64,000 nt of DNA from Hymenobacter psychrophilus (GTDB lineage Bacteria > Bacteroidota > Bacteroidia > Cytophagales > Hymenobacteraceae). Within the stretch, counting starts at the first letter, position 1, and each line of letters opens with the position of its first letter. The notes below the pieces were generated by a model. The model searched no databases. It had not been told where the DNA came from and saw only the letters and a program-made list of their open reading frames with translations. Made by a program: the position numbers and the translations under genes. The stretch covers positions 89,140 through 153,139 of the forward strand of contig NZ_FNOV01000009.1 in the NCBI RefSeq assembly GCF_900107135.1. Reading direction: 5' to 3'. This document shows, one piece after another, positions 17,334 through 26,157 of this stretch.

Positions 17334-18749
17334 CTACAGCACCCCGGCCAGCAGCCCGGGCAGCACGCCCAGCAGCACCGTCAGCAAAGCCAGCACTAGC
17401 AGCGCCCCCGACTGAAAGGTGGTAACCGGCACGGGCACGGCTTCAGTAGTAGCGTCGTCGGCGTCGCGCATGTACATGGCGATGATGGGGCGCAGGTAGT
17501 AATAGATGCTCACCATCGACATGACAACGGCAAAAATCACGAGGCCGATGTAGCCGTTTTCGACGGCGGCCATAAACACGAAGAACTTGCCGAAGAAACC
17601 GCCCGTGAGCGGGATGCCGGCCAGGCTCAGCATGGATACCGTGAGGCAGAAAGCCAGCAGCGGGTTGGTTTTGGCCAGGCCCTGGAAGCCAGCGTAATCC
17701 TCGCGGTGTCGGGCGTCGGCTACGAGTTTCAGCACCCCGAACGCCGATACGGTGGCTACTGAGTAGGCCAGCGAGTAAAACATAATGCCATTGGCCGAGG
17801 CACCTTCCAGCGCGCCGTTGAAGGCCACCAGCGCAATGAACAGGTAGCCGGCATGCGAGATGCTGGAGTAAGCCAGCATGCGCTTGACGCTGGTTTGGGC
17901 CACCGCGCCCACGTTGCCCACGAGCAGCGTGAGCACGCACATGGCCGTGAGCGTGGGCAGCCACACACCCTGGGCCGTGGCGGCCGGAAACACCTGCACC
18001 AGCAGTTTCAGGAAGGCGGCGAAACCGGCAGTTTTCACCACCGTGCTCATGAAGGCCGTGAAGAAGGTGGGCGTGCCTTCATACACGTCAGGCGTCCAGA
18101 AATGGAAGGGTGCGGCGCCTACCTTAAAGCCGATGCCGAGCAGCATCAGCAGCATGCCGATATAAAGCATGGGCCGCAGCGAGGCATTGACCGGGTTCTG
18201 CACCGAGAAGCTGATGCTGCTCAGCTCCAGGGTGCCCGTGGCACCGTACACCAGCGCCATGCCAAACAGCAGTATGCCAGTAAAGAAGGCTCCCATCAGG
18301 AAGTACTTCAGGGCAGCCTCGTTCGAGCGCATGTTGCGCTTATCCGAACCGGCCAGCACGTACATGGCCACGCTCAGGATTTCGATGCCCAGAAACAGCA
18401 TGAGCAGGTGGTTGTAGCTGGCCAGCATAATGGCGCCCACCAGCGAAAACAGCAGCAGCGAGTAGTACTCGGCCAGGTTGGCTTCCTCGTCGAGCACGTA
18501 CTTCTGCGAGAAGGGCACGAGCACCAGCGCCGTCAGGAGCACAATGCCCGTAAATGCCACCGAGAAGTTATCGATGATGAGCATGCCGCTGAAGAACGAC
18601 TGCGGCCCCTGGTTCCAGTCGAGGAAGTTTACCGTCAGCACCAGGCCCAGGATGAGCATCATCACGGGCAGCAGCAGCCGGTTGGAGCGGCGGAAACCCA
18701 GAAACAGGTTGCCCAGGCCCAGCGCAGAAAGCAGAATGATTGAATTCAT
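17334..18749 (-). CDS. nuoN: NADH-quinone oxidoreductase subunit N
   Basis: Antiporter-like membrane subunit of complex I. 471 residues and about 14 transmembrane segments. HFWTPDVYEGTPTFFTAF carries the family's proton-channel Trp-Thr-Pro-Asp motif, and KRMLAYSSISHAGYLF the conserved Lys helix. Last gene of the nuo cluster, followed by a terminator. The gap to nuoM holds three REP-like elements. Confidence 0.97.
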   Translation of the reverse strand: MNSIILLSALGLGNLFLGFRRSNRLLLPVMMLILGLVLTVNFLDWNQGPQSFFSGMLIIDNFSVAFTGIVLLTALVLVPFSQKYVLDEEANLAEYYSLLLFSLVGAIMLASYNHLLMLFLGIEILSVAMYVLAGSDKRNMRSNEAALKYFLMGAFFTGILLFGMALVYGATGTLELSSISFSVQNPVNASLRPMLYIGMLLMLLGIGFKVGAAPFHFWTPDVYEGTPTFFTAFMSTVVKTAGFAAFLKLLVQVFPAATAQGVWLPTLTAMCVLTLLVGNVGAVAQTSVKRMLAYSSISHAGYLFIALVAFNGALEGASANGIMFYSLAYSVATVSAFGVLKLVADARHREDYAGFQGLAKTNPLLAFCLTVSMLSLAGIPLTGGFFGKFFVFMAAVENGYIGLVIFAVVMSMVSIYYYLRPIIAMYMRDADDATTEAVPVPVTTFQSGALLVLALLTVLLGVLPGLLAGVL

Positions 18750-18764
18750 ATCGTCAGCCGAATT

Positions 18765-18914
18765 TCCCAGGGTTGAAACCCTGGGCTATGGAGCGTTTTT
18801 CAAGTTGCATATACCCAGAGTGAAAGTCCTGGGCTACGAATCGTTTTTCGGATTGATTCTTTTCGACCTAAGCAGGAATAGGAGCACTACGTAGCCCAGG
18901 GTTTCAACCCTAGG
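18765..18914. repeat. Three REP-like CCCAGGG elements in the nuoM-nuoN gap
   Basis: Copies: CCCAGGGTTGAAACCCTGGG from 18765, a decayed copy CCCAGAGTGAAAGTCCTGGG at 18814-18833, and CCCAGGGTTTCAACCCTAGG near 18894-18913. The outer two face each other (GGGCTA at left, TAGCCC at right), so the whole gap can also fold as one long hairpin. Confidence 0.78.
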
Positions 18915-18926
18915 ACGCGTGGGGTA

Positions 18927-20414
18927 CTACCGTTTCACTACCTGCCCCAGAATCCCCAGCACGCTGCCTTCCGACAGGCTCAGGAAGAAGTTGGGGAAGA
19001 TACCGATCCAGAACACGAGCACGATGAGCGGCACGAGCACGGCAATTTCGCCGCCGGTCAGGTCGGTGAAGGTGGCCGAGTGGGCCGAATCGGGGCCGAG
19101 CATAACGCGCTGGAACATGCGCAGCAGGTACACGGCGCTCAGGATGATGGTGATACCGGCTACTGCGCCCAGCCAGGCGTTGTGCTGGTACACGCCGGCC
19201 AGCAGCAGAAACTCGCCCACGAAACCGTTGGTGAGCGGCAGGGCCACCGTGCCCAGCAGCAGCACCAAGAAGCACACCGTGAGAGCCGGCGCCTTGCGGG
19301 TGAGCCCCCCCAAATCGGCGATGTTGCGGGTGCCGGTGCGGCGCTCAATGGCATCGGCAATGAAGAACAGGCCCACTACGTTGATGCCGTGGGCCAGCAT
19401 CTGAATGCTGGCGCCCTGCATCCCGAGCTGGGTGAGTGAGAATACGCCGGCAATCATCAGGCCCACGTGCGAGAGCGAGGAGTAGGCGATGAGCCGCTTC
19501 ACGTCCTGCTGGCGGATGGCGATGATGGCGCCGTAGATGATGCCGATGACGGCCAGGATAAGAATCAGGTTTTGCCAGTAGTCAACGCCCAGGGGCACGA
19601 CGGGCAGCAGCCAGCGCATGCAGCCGTAGATGCCCATTTTGAGCATGATGCCGGCCAGCAGCATCGAGGCCGGCGCAGGCGACTCGGTGTAGGTATCGGG
19701 CTGCCAGGTGTGGAAGGGGAAGATGGGCATCTTCACGGCGAAGGCCGCGAAAATTAGCCAGAACACCCACAACTGGGTTTCGGCGGGCAGGTTGAGGTTG
19801 TAGAACGCGCTGAGCGAAGCGTTGTGGGCCGACAGACCATCAACCGTCGGGCCGGTCTGGAAGTACAGGTACACGAAGCCGGCCAGCATAAACAGCGAGC
19901 CGATGATGGTGTAGAGGAAGAACTTGAACGTGACCCGGGCGCGGTCAACCCCGCCCCAGACGCCGGCCAGGAAGTAAATCGGAATCAGGGCCACCTCCCA
20001 CATGAAGTAGAACAGGAAGGCATCCTGGGCCGTGAATACGCCAATCAGGCCGGTTTGCATGAACAGCACCAGCGCGTAGAACACCGACTCGTTCTCGAAG
20101 TTGCGGCGGAAGGCGCTGAGCAGGATAATGGGCACGAGCAGCGTGGTGAGCAGCACCAGCAGCAAACTGAGCCCGTCCATGCCCACGTGGAAGCTAATGC
20201 CGGCCGTAGGAATCCAGCTATAGTTGAACTCGAACTTGGGGCCGATGTCGCCGCCCAGGGCCAGGTTGGCGCCGGAGAAGCCGGCAGCGTACAGGGCCAG
20301 CGCAAATTCGAGAAGGGCCGCGCCCAGCGCCGCCACCCGCGCCGACTTCCCCTTGAAGAAGTGCAGCAGCAGGGCGGCCGTCACGGGCCAGAGTAAAAGA
20401 AGAACAGTCAGCAT
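18927..20414 (-). CDS. nuoM: NADH-quinone oxidoreductase subunit M
   Basis: Antiporter-like proton-pumping subunit of complex I, 495 residues and about 14 transmembrane segments. Family signatures include FYFMWEVALIPIYFL (conserved Glu), FPFHTWQPDTYTESPAPAS and KRLIAYSSLSHVGLM. Its ATG is only three bases after the stop codon of the unknown gene 20418-20903, which implies coupled translation. Confidence 0.97.
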   Translation of the reverse strand: MLTVLLLLWPVTAALLLHFFKGKSARVAALGAALLEFALALYAAGFSGANLALGGDIGPKFEFNYSWIPTAGISFHVGMDGLSLLLVLLTTLLVPIILLSAFRRNFENESVFYALVLFMQTGLIGVFTAQDAFLFYFMWEVALIPIYFLAGVWGGVDRARVTFKFFLYTIIGSLFMLAGFVYLYFQTGPTVDGLSAHNASLSAFYNLNLPAETQLWVFWLIFAAFAVKMPIFPFHTWQPDTYTESPAPASMLLAGIMLKMGIYGCMRWLLPVVPLGVDYWQNLILILAVIGIIYGAIIAIRQQDVKRLIAYSSLSHVGLMIAGVFSLTQLGMQGASIQMLAHGINVVGLFFIADAIERRTGTRNIADLGGLTRKAPALTVCFLVLLLGTVALPLTNGFVGEFLLLAGVYQHNAWLGAVAGITIILSAVYLLRMFQRVMLGPDSAHSATFTDLTGGEIAVLVPLIVLVFWIGIFPNFFLSLSEGSVLGILGQVVKR

Positions 20415-20417
20415 GCT

Positions 20418-20903
20418 TTACTGTGAGGGTGCGGTGTCGGAAACGAGAGTTTCTTTAATACTCAATAATTCGCTTTCTAGTAATTCGACTTTACTAGATA
20501 ATTCTTCGACTTTTTTCAATAAAGTGTGTTTCTCTAATGTCTCGTCCTTGTTAATTTCTGCTATGTATTTTACAGCATTTGCTACGCCATTTATTGATTC
20601 TCCAAAACAACTATTTGGTTCAATTTTGACTCCATCTCTGTCAGAAAATACAGCATATACAGAACAACCGGGATGATCAACGTACCTATGGTCTCTAGTA
20701 TTAATACGGACGATTTGGCAGTAACCAATTTTAACCCCGGTGTTAAGCTTGTCTTCGTAATGAAAATAATATTTAAGGCCCTTGTAATTATTCTGTATGA
20801 AATCTTGCTCAACAACTGTTATTCCATCAGCAGCTTCAGCATATGTCAATGATATGTATTCTTTGTAATTGCCATTATGATTAACGGAATACCATTTAGT
20901 CAT
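20418..20903 (-). CDS. Unknown AT-rich gene inside the complex I operon
   Basis: 161 residues from ATG 20903 (MTKWYSVNHNGNYKEYISLT). The gene lies 14 bases after the nuoL stop and 3 bases before the nuoM start. Base composition is strikingly AT-rich against GC-rich neighbours, suggesting recent gain. The N-terminal two thirds look globular, with aromatic-rich strands (KGLKYYFHYEDK) and four cysteines or fewer. The C-terminal 35 residues form a likely coiled coil (LLKKVEELSSKVELLESELL). No signal peptide or membrane segment. I recognise no family. It is not a known complex I subunit. Confidence 0.8.
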   Translation of the reverse strand: MTKWYSVNHNGNYKEYISLTYAEAADGITVVEQDFIQNNYKGLKYYFHYEDKLNTGVKIGYCQIVRINTRDHRYVDHPGCSVYAVFSDRDGVKIEPNSCFGESINGVANAVKYIAEINKDETLEKHTLLKKVEELSSKVELLESELLSIKETLVSDTAPSQ

Positions 20904-20917
20904 AGCTTTTGCGGTAT

Positions 20918-22873
20918 CTAAAACTTTCCGAAGTTTAGCGCCATGACCAGCACGATGGCTACGACCATCAGCAGGAGGTAGACTTCTACGGAGCCGGTTT
21001 GCACGGCGCGGAGCAGCTGCCCGCCGCCAAGCGTTACGCGGCCGAAACCGTTGACGATGGGGTCGATGATGCCGTTTTCCACGAAGCGGTAGAGGCCGCG
21101 CGAGAGCCACATGATAGGGCGCACTAGCAGGGCGTTGTATAGCTCGTCGATGTAGTACTTGTGGTACACCAGGTTGTCGAGGAAGCCGCGCGGGGCCTCG
21201 TCCTCGGCCGGGCGCACGCCGCGGCTCACGTACTGCACGTAGGCGAAGATGATGCCCAGCACGCCCGCACCCACCGAGAGGCCAATGAGTAGTAGCTCGG
21301 TGCCGTGGTCAACTTCGAGGGCGAAGGCGGCGGGGTTGAGCTTCTGCGAGTAGGTGAAGATAGGGGCGAGGTAGTTGGACAGGTACGCGTTTTCCTCCCC
21401 CAGGAAGAACGGTGCGTTCATAAAGCCGCCGACGGCCGCCAGAATGGCCAGCACGATGAGCGGCAGCGTCATGGACGCGGGCGACTCGTGTAGGTGCTGG
21501 CGCTGCTGCTCGGTGCCCCGGAACTCGCCGAAGAACGTGAGAAACAGCAGCCGGAACATGTAGAACGCCGTAAGGAAGGCCGTAACCAGGCCCACGCCGT
21601 AGAGCAGCTTGCTGTGCTGGAAAGCGTGGAGCAGGATTTCATCCTTGGAGAAGAAGCCGGCGAAAGGCGGGATGCCGGAAATGGCCAGGCAGCCCACCAG
21701 GAAGGTAATGAACGTGATGGGCAGGGCCTTGCGCAAACCGCCCATGCGGCGCATGTCCTGTTCGTTGCTCATGGCATGAATCACGGAGCCCGCGCCCAAG
21801 AACATGAGGGCTTTGAAGAAGGCGTGGGTGAGCACGTGGAACAGCGAAGTGCTGTAGCCCATCACGCCCAAGGCTAGGAACATGTAGCCCAGCTGCGAAA
21901 CGGTGGAGTAGGCCAGCACCTTCTTGATATCGTTCTGCGCCAGCCCGATGGTGGCCGCGAACAAGGCCGTAGCCGCGCCGATGATGGCAATGACCTCCAG
22001 CGTATCGGGGGCCAGGGTGAAGAGTACGTTGGCCCGCAGAATCATGTAGATGCCCGCCGTAACCATGGTGGCGGCGTGAATCAGGGCCGAAACGGGGGTG
22101 GGGCCGGCCATGGCGTCGGGCAGCCAGGTGTAGAGCGGCAGCTGCGCCGATTTACCGGTGGCGCCCACGAACAGCAGCAGCGTAATGACGGTCACCACTT
22201 CCGGGCCGTAGGCGCCGAACTGGCCGAGCGAGGCTTTCTGGAACACCTCGGCAAACTGCACCGACTCGAAGGTGAGGTAAATCAGGAAGATGCCGAGCAG
22301 AAAGCCCAGGTCGCCGACGCGGTTGATGATGAAGGCCTTTTTGGCGGCGTTGTTGTAGGCGGTGTTCTTGTTCCAGAAGCCGATGAGCAGGTAGGAGCAC
22401 AGCCCCACGCCTTCCCAGCCGATGAACAGAATCAGGAAGTTGGAGCCGAGCACCAGCACCAGCATCGAGAACACGAACAGGTTCAGGAAGCTGAAAAACT
22501 TGCCCACGTTCTCGTCGTGGGCCATGTAGCCGATGCTGTACACGTGAATCAGGAAGCCCACGCCCGTTACCAGCAGCAGCATAATCAGGCTCAGCTGGTC
22601 GATCTGGTAGGAGAACGGAATCTGCATGGTGCCCACCGAAATCCAGTCGAACAGCGGCACGGTGTATTGGTACTGGAAGTTCAGGAACAGAAACACCGAA
22701 ATGGCAAACGAGCCCAGCACGGCGGCCGAGCTAATCAGGCCGGCAACGGTGGCCGAGAGCTTGCGGTTGAGCAGGCCGTTGATGAGGAACCCCAGAAACG
22801 GCAGCAGCGGAATCAGCACGTACAGAAACGTTGCGTACGGTGCGCCGGCGGCAGGAATAACGGTTTCTTGCAT
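20918..22873 (-). CDS. nuoL: NADH-quinone oxidoreductase subunit L
   Basis: Largest antiporter-like subunit of complex I, 651 residues. Landmarks are FLILFIGWEGVGLCSYLLIGFW, LPLYTWLPDAMAGPTPVSALIHAATMVTAG split over the channel helices, and KKVLAYSTVSQLGYMF. The C-terminal lateral helix and last transmembrane segment are present (to LMVVAIVLVMALNFGKF), so it looks complete. Upstream lies a perfect 34-bp palindrome that separates it from nuoK. Confidence 0.98.
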   Translation of the reverse strand: MQETVIPAAGAPYATFLYVLIPLLPFLGFLINGLLNRKLSATVAGLISSAAVLGSFAISVFLFLNFQYQYTVPLFDWISVGTMQIPFSYQIDQLSLIMLLLVTGVGFLIHVYSIGYMAHDENVGKFFSFLNLFVFSMLVLVLGSNFLILFIGWEGVGLCSYLLIGFWNKNTAYNNAAKKAFIINRVGDLGFLLGIFLIYLTFESVQFAEVFQKASLGQFGAYGPEVVTVITLLLFVGATGKSAQLPLYTWLPDAMAGPTPVSALIHAATMVTAGIYMILRANVLFTLAPDTLEVIAIIGAATALFAATIGLAQNDIKKVLAYSTVSQLGYMFLALGVMGYSTSLFHVLTHAFFKALMFLGAGSVIHAMSNEQDMRRMGGLRKALPITFITFLVGCLAISGIPPFAGFFSKDEILLHAFQHSKLLYGVGLVTAFLTAFYMFRLLFLTFFGEFRGTEQQRQHLHESPASMTLPLIVLAILAAVGGFMNAPFFLGEENAYLSNYLAPIFTYSQKLNPAAFALEVDHGTELLLIGLSVGAGVLGIIFAYVQYVSRGVRPAEDEAPRGFLDNLVYHKYYIDELYNALLVRPIMWLSRGLYRFVENGIIDPIVNGFGRVTLGGGQLLRAVQTGSVEVYLLLMVVAIVLVMALNFGKF

Positions 22874-22896
22874 GGTTATGGATGCAGAAGCGCGGG

Positions 22897-22996
22897 TGTC
22901 ATCCTGAGCGGAGCGAAGGACCTTATCACGTTGGGATGCTAGTAGAACAATCCTTGTTCTGGCGTGATAAGGTCCTTCGCTCCGCTCAGGATGACA
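22897..22996. repeat. Long intergenic palindrome, perfect arms, GTCATCCTGAGC type
   Basis: Arms 22897-22930 and 22963-22996 (34 bases) pair without mismatch and begin TGTCATCCTGAGCGGAGCGA. Same arm sequence as the copy at 10679-10767. Located between nuoK and nuoL, inside the operon. Confidence 0.92.
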
Positions 22997-23003
22997 TGGC
23001 GAA

Positions 23004-23336
23004 TCAGAATTTCAAACGACTCAAAAGATTAACGTCGGTGCTCTGGATGTTGCGATAAATCATCACGATGATGGCCAGACCCACGGCCACTTCGGCAGCG
23101 GCCACAGCCATGATGAAGAACACAAACACCTGCCCATTGGGGTCGGAACGGAAGGCAGAAAATGCCGTAAACAGTACGTTCACGGCGTTGAGCATGAGCT
23201 CGACGCTCATGAAGATGATGATGGCGTTGCGCCGGGTAAGTACGCCTAGTACGCCGATGCTGAAAAGGGCAGTGGCGAAGAAGACGTAGTACTGAAGGGG
23301 AACCGTCTGGATAACCTGCGGTATGTTCTGGTCCAT
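23004..23336 (-). CDS. nuoK: NADH-quinone oxidoreductase subunit K
   Basis: 110-residue membrane subunit with three transmembrane helices. MSVELMLNAVNVLF carries the conserved Glu of the proton path, and FIMAVAAAEVAVGLAIIV the second one. It starts a separate block nuoK-L-(unknown)-M-N, cut off from nuoJ by 4.4 kb. It has its own TACCTTTG -7 element 60 bases upstream, consistent with independent transcription. Confidence 0.96.
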   Translation of the reverse strand: MDQNIPQVIQTVPLQYYVFFATALFSIGVLGVLTRRNAIIIFMSVELMLNAVNVLFTAFSAFRSDPNGQVFVFFIMAVAAAEVAVGLAIIVMIYRNIQSTDVNLLSRLKF

Positions 23337-23396
23337 GCGGGGGGGCTAACGGCCAAGCAAACGCCCCGGTGGCGAGCCAGCCAGGGCAATGGAGGG

Positions 23397-23404
23397 CAAA
23401 GGTA
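23397..23404 (-). promoter_or_regulatory. -7 promoter element of nuoKLMN
   Basis: CAAAGGTA on plus reads TACCTTTG on minus, the same octamer used upstream of nuoA and pruA. The -33 position lacks TTG. Distance to the nuoK ATG is 60 bases. Confidence 0.5.
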
Positions 23405-23577
23405 TCCTGAAAATCGGAAAAGGCCACTGTTTGGGCGGGTTCTTTGGGCTGTGGGACTGTTTGCTATGCGACGGCGTGCAAGCGCGCTAGCCAGGAGCGC
23501 GAGCACACCGGCTCAGCCGCATCATAAGCAGCGGGCTGCGGGGCAGCCAGCTTACTGGTCCTTCGGGCACGAAACTG

Positions 23578-23585
23578 TATCTTCG
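23578..23585 (+). promoter_or_regulatory. Probable -7 element of the MaoC gene
   Basis: TATCTTCG, 7 of 8 of TAnnTTTG and identical to the octamer before aspS, 27 bases before the ATG at 23613. Confidence 0.35.
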
Positions 23586-23612
23586 GGCCTCTCTTTCCCG
23601 TTTCCTTTTCCT

Positions 23613-24074
23613 ATGAGCATCACTATTGGCAGCTTAGCCGAACTTCAGCAGCACGAAGGCCAGGAATTGGGCATTACGCCCTGGCACACTATTACCCAAG
23701 AGCAAATCAACCAGTTTGCCGCCGCCACCCTCGACTTCCAGTGGATTCATACCGACCCCGAGCGGGCCGCGGCCGAGTCGCCCTTCGGCGGCACCATTGC
23801 CCACGGCTACCTCACGCTGTCGTTGTTGCCCTATTTCTGGAACCAGCTGGTACAGGTAGAGAACCTGAAGATGCAGGTGAACTACGAAATCAGTGAATTT
23901 CGCTTCAACCAGGCCGTGCTCGTAAACACGCCCGTACGCCTGCACGCCACGCTGCTAGCCGTAAAGGACCTGCGCGGCATTGCCAAGGCCAACATCGGTG
24001 TAAAAATGGAAATCGAAGGCATCAAGAAGCCCGCCTACACTGGCGTCATCACCTTCCTCTACCACTTCGAGTAG
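23613..24074 (+). CDS. MaoC-like hydratase/dehydratase
   Basis: 153-residue hot-dog-fold protein of the (R)-specific enoyl-CoA hydratase type. The hydratase-2 motif is visible as FQWIHTDPERAAAESPFGGTIAHGYLTLSLLP, carrying the Asp and His catalytic dyad. The start at 23613 gives the usual length; the open frame upstream has no family similarity. It is the only plus-strand gene between the two halves of the nuo cluster. Likely acts on acyl-CoA; the exact substrate is unknown. Confidence 0.9.
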   Translation: MSITIGSLAELQQHEGQELGITPWHTITQEQINQFAAATLDFQWIHTDPERAAAESPFGGTIAHGYLTLSLLPYFWNQLVQVENLKMQVNYEISEFRFNQAVLVNTPVRLHATLLAVKDLRGIAKANIGVKMEIEGIKKPAYTGVITFLYHFE

Positions 24075-24129
24075 AGTCGATAGATTATTAGCACGAAAGA
24101 TTATCCCACGGCTTCTCCAAACAAACTTC

Positions 24130-24170
24130 GCGCCTTGGTGGGGCATGCCACAGCCGCCCCACCAAGGCGC
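24130..24170. repeat. 15-bp hairpin
   Basis: GCGCCTTGGTGGGGC (24130-24144) pairs perfectly with 24156-24170. Lies downstream of the MaoC gene, before the terminator at 24205. Confidence 0.7.
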
Positions 24171-24204
24171 GCTATCACAATCGCCGGGCGAAAAGCTAAT
24201 TAAT

Positions 24205-24236
24205 CAAAAAGCGACTCGAATACGGGTCGCTTTTTT
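24205..24236. terminator. Bidirectional terminator between MaoC gene and LytTR regulator
   Basis: AAAAAGCGAC (24206-24215) pairs with GTCGCTTTTT (24226-24235) and is followed by T. Serves both convergent genes. Confidence 0.8.
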
Positions 24237-24276
24237 AGCTTTTATTCAGCATCGCCTGCGTATCAAAATCGGTTAC

Positions 24277-25032
24277 TCACCCCAGCAGCGGCCGTAAAAC
24301 CTCGGCGTACGTCCGACTTACGCGCACTGTGTGGTCCCCTTCCAAGGTCGCGTAGTAGCCGCCGCTGCCGTCGCGCTCCAGCGCTAGAACGGCATCCAGC
24401 GCCACGAGCGTAGAGCGGTGGACGCGCAAGAACCTTTGTGGGTCCAGTCGCTCCTGCAGGGCCGTGATGCCCAGGTTGCTCAACTCTGAGCCAGTGTTGG
24501 TGTGGATGGTGCAATAGTCGCCGGCCGCTTCGGCCCAGCGGATGCTGGCCACGGGCACAGCCACCAGCCGGATGCCATGCGGTACGAACAGCCGGACAGG
24601 ATAGGTGGGGGCATTGTGTCCGGCCGGAGCCGCCAGGTGCTCCAGCAGATTTTGCAGGCCCGCATTGGGAGCAGCGGGCTGCGCGAGCAGTCGGCGCACT
24701 GCCTGCTCGAATCGAATCCGGTCGTAGGGCTTCAACAGGTAATCCACCGCCCCGGCATTAAAGGCCTCCAGGGCATACTGGTCGTAGGCGGTAACGAAGA
24801 TTATGGCCGGTACCTGCTCCAGTTGCAACAGCACTTCGAAGCCCGTTAGGCCCGGCATTTGAATATCCAGAAATACCACATCCGGCTGGTGTTTCCGGAT
24901 AGCCGCCACTGCTGCCACCCCGTCGGCGCATTCATCCAGCACAATAAACTCTGCAAATGCCGCCAAATACTGCCGGACCAGCAACCGGGCAGGCGCTTCG
25001 TCGTCGATTATCAGAGTGCTGAGGCGCTGCAT
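24277..25032 (-). CDS. LytTR-family response regulator
   Basis: 251 residues. Receiver domain 1-120 has acidic Asp10/Asp11, phospho-acceptor Asp56 in FLDIQMPG and Lys in LLKPYD. A LytTR DNA-binding domain occupies about 146-249 (RWAEAAGDYCTIHT, FLRVHRSTLV). The start codon overlaps the kinase gene by 22 bases, so the two are translationally coupled and form one two-component system. Targets unknown; the amidohydrolase upstream is a candidate. Confidence 0.93.
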   Translation of the reverse strand: MQRLSTLIIDDEAPARLLVRQYLAAFAEFIVLDECADGVAAVAAIRKHQPDVVFLDIQMPGLTGFEVLLQLEQVPAIIFVTAYDQYALEAFNAGAVDYLLKPYDRIRFEQAVRRLLAQPAAPNAGLQNLLEHLAAPAGHNAPTYPVRLFVPHGIRLVAVPVASIRWAEAAGDYCTIHTNTGSELSNLGITALQERLDPQRFLRVHRSTLVALDAVLALERDGSGGYYATLEGDHTVRVSRTYAEVLRPLLG

Positions 25033-26147
25033 GAGGATGGGGAAATGTCGGTGGAAAAAGAGAAGCGGACGCAGGCGCCAGTAGGCGCGTGGGGGAGTAG
25101 CTCCAGGCCGGCGCTGCCCAGGGCCAGCAACCGGGCATGCGTGTTGCCGAGCCCCAGGCCGGGGCTAGTTGCCAGGTCAGGCGGTTGTCCCTGGGGCCAG
25201 CCCACTCCCGTATCCGTTACCTCCGCGCCCAGGCAGCGGGCTCCGGCGGCGTAGAGCCGTACCCGCACCGCACCGCCTGCTATGCACGGGCTAATGCCAT
25301 GTTTTACAGCGTTTTCGACGAGTGGCTGGAGCAGCATGGGGGGCACCAGCCAGCTCAGTAGTTCCGGTTCAATAAGAAGATCTACTCGTAGGCGACTGCC
25401 GAAACGAGCCTGCTCCAGGGCCAGGTAGGCTTCTAGAAACTGAATTTCTTCCCGTAGGGGCAACAATTCGTGGCGGGTGGCTTCCAGAGCAAAGCGGAAG
25501 GTGTGCGCTAGCTGAGCAATAAGGGCCCGGGTTGGCTCCTGTTCGGGCGGAACCGACGCACTGAGCGTGTTAAGCGTATTGAACAGGAAATGGGGGTTGA
25601 TTTGGGCCTTCAGCGCGGCCAGCTTACTTTGGTGCGCCCGAAACCGCAACTGCTCTGCCAACCGATGCTGCTGCCGCAGTTGCTGCGTGAAGCGCACCGT
25701 GTGAAATAGGCCGAACTGGACCCCGTAAAAAAGTAGGGGAATATATACGTCCCATACGCGGCCGGGACCACGCATACCCGTTGCGCCGAGCAACTGCAGC
25801 AACCCGTAGTAGCTGCTAAACCAAGCCGCTACCCACAGTGGTGCCAGTAGCAGGTGCGCGCTCAGCTTCCGAGCCCAGCCCGCCGCATCCAGCGGCGTCC
25901 GAAACAGCAACCACCAAACTGGCACTGTCCATAGCGCTTTAAGGGTATAGTCGTAGAGCAGGGTGCGCCGCAAGTAGTCGGGAAAAGCCCCGGGTTGCAC
26001 TTCTTGTACACTGTAAGCAATGGCACCGGCGTAAAGGGTGGCGAACAACAGGTAAAATCCGCCTAATCCCAGCCATTCCTGGCTGCTAAACCGGCCCGTG
26101 TCGTTGGCTCCCTGTAGAGGTGATACTGAATGAAGCACACTGGGCAT
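25011..26147 (-). CDS. LytS/YehU-type sensor histidine kinase
   Basis: 378 residues from ATG 26147, chosen because upstream codons show no protein-like pattern. Four hydrophobic segments (about 25-46, 68-82, 97-120, 132-150) precede a linker helix. The His_kinase box ALKAQINPHFLFNTLNTLSA has phospho-acceptor His186. The ATPase part shows LVENAVKHG (N box), DTGVG and GLGLGNTHARL (G box). Pairs with the overlapping LytTR regulator. The signal sensed is not evident. Confidence 0.93.
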   Translation of the reverse strand: MPSVLHSVSPLQGANDTGRFSSQEWLGLGGFYLLFATLYAGAIAYSVQEVQPGAFPDYLRRTLLYDYTLKALWTVPVWWLLFRTPLDAAGWARKLSAHLLLAPLWVAAWFSSYYGLLQLLGATGMRGPGRVWDVYIPLLFYGVQFGLFHTVRFTQQLRQQHRLAEQLRFRAHQSKLAALKAQINPHFLFNTLNTLSASVPPEQEPTRALIAQLAHTFRFALEATRHELLPLREEIQFLEAYLALEQARFGSRLRVDLLIEPELLSWLVPPMLLQPLVENAVKHGISPCIAGGAVRVRLYAAGARCLGAEVTDTGVGWPQGQPPDLATSPGLGLGNTHARLLALGSAGLELLPHAPTGACVRFSFSTDISPSSCSASAL

Positions 26148-26157
26148 GGAGTTCAAC

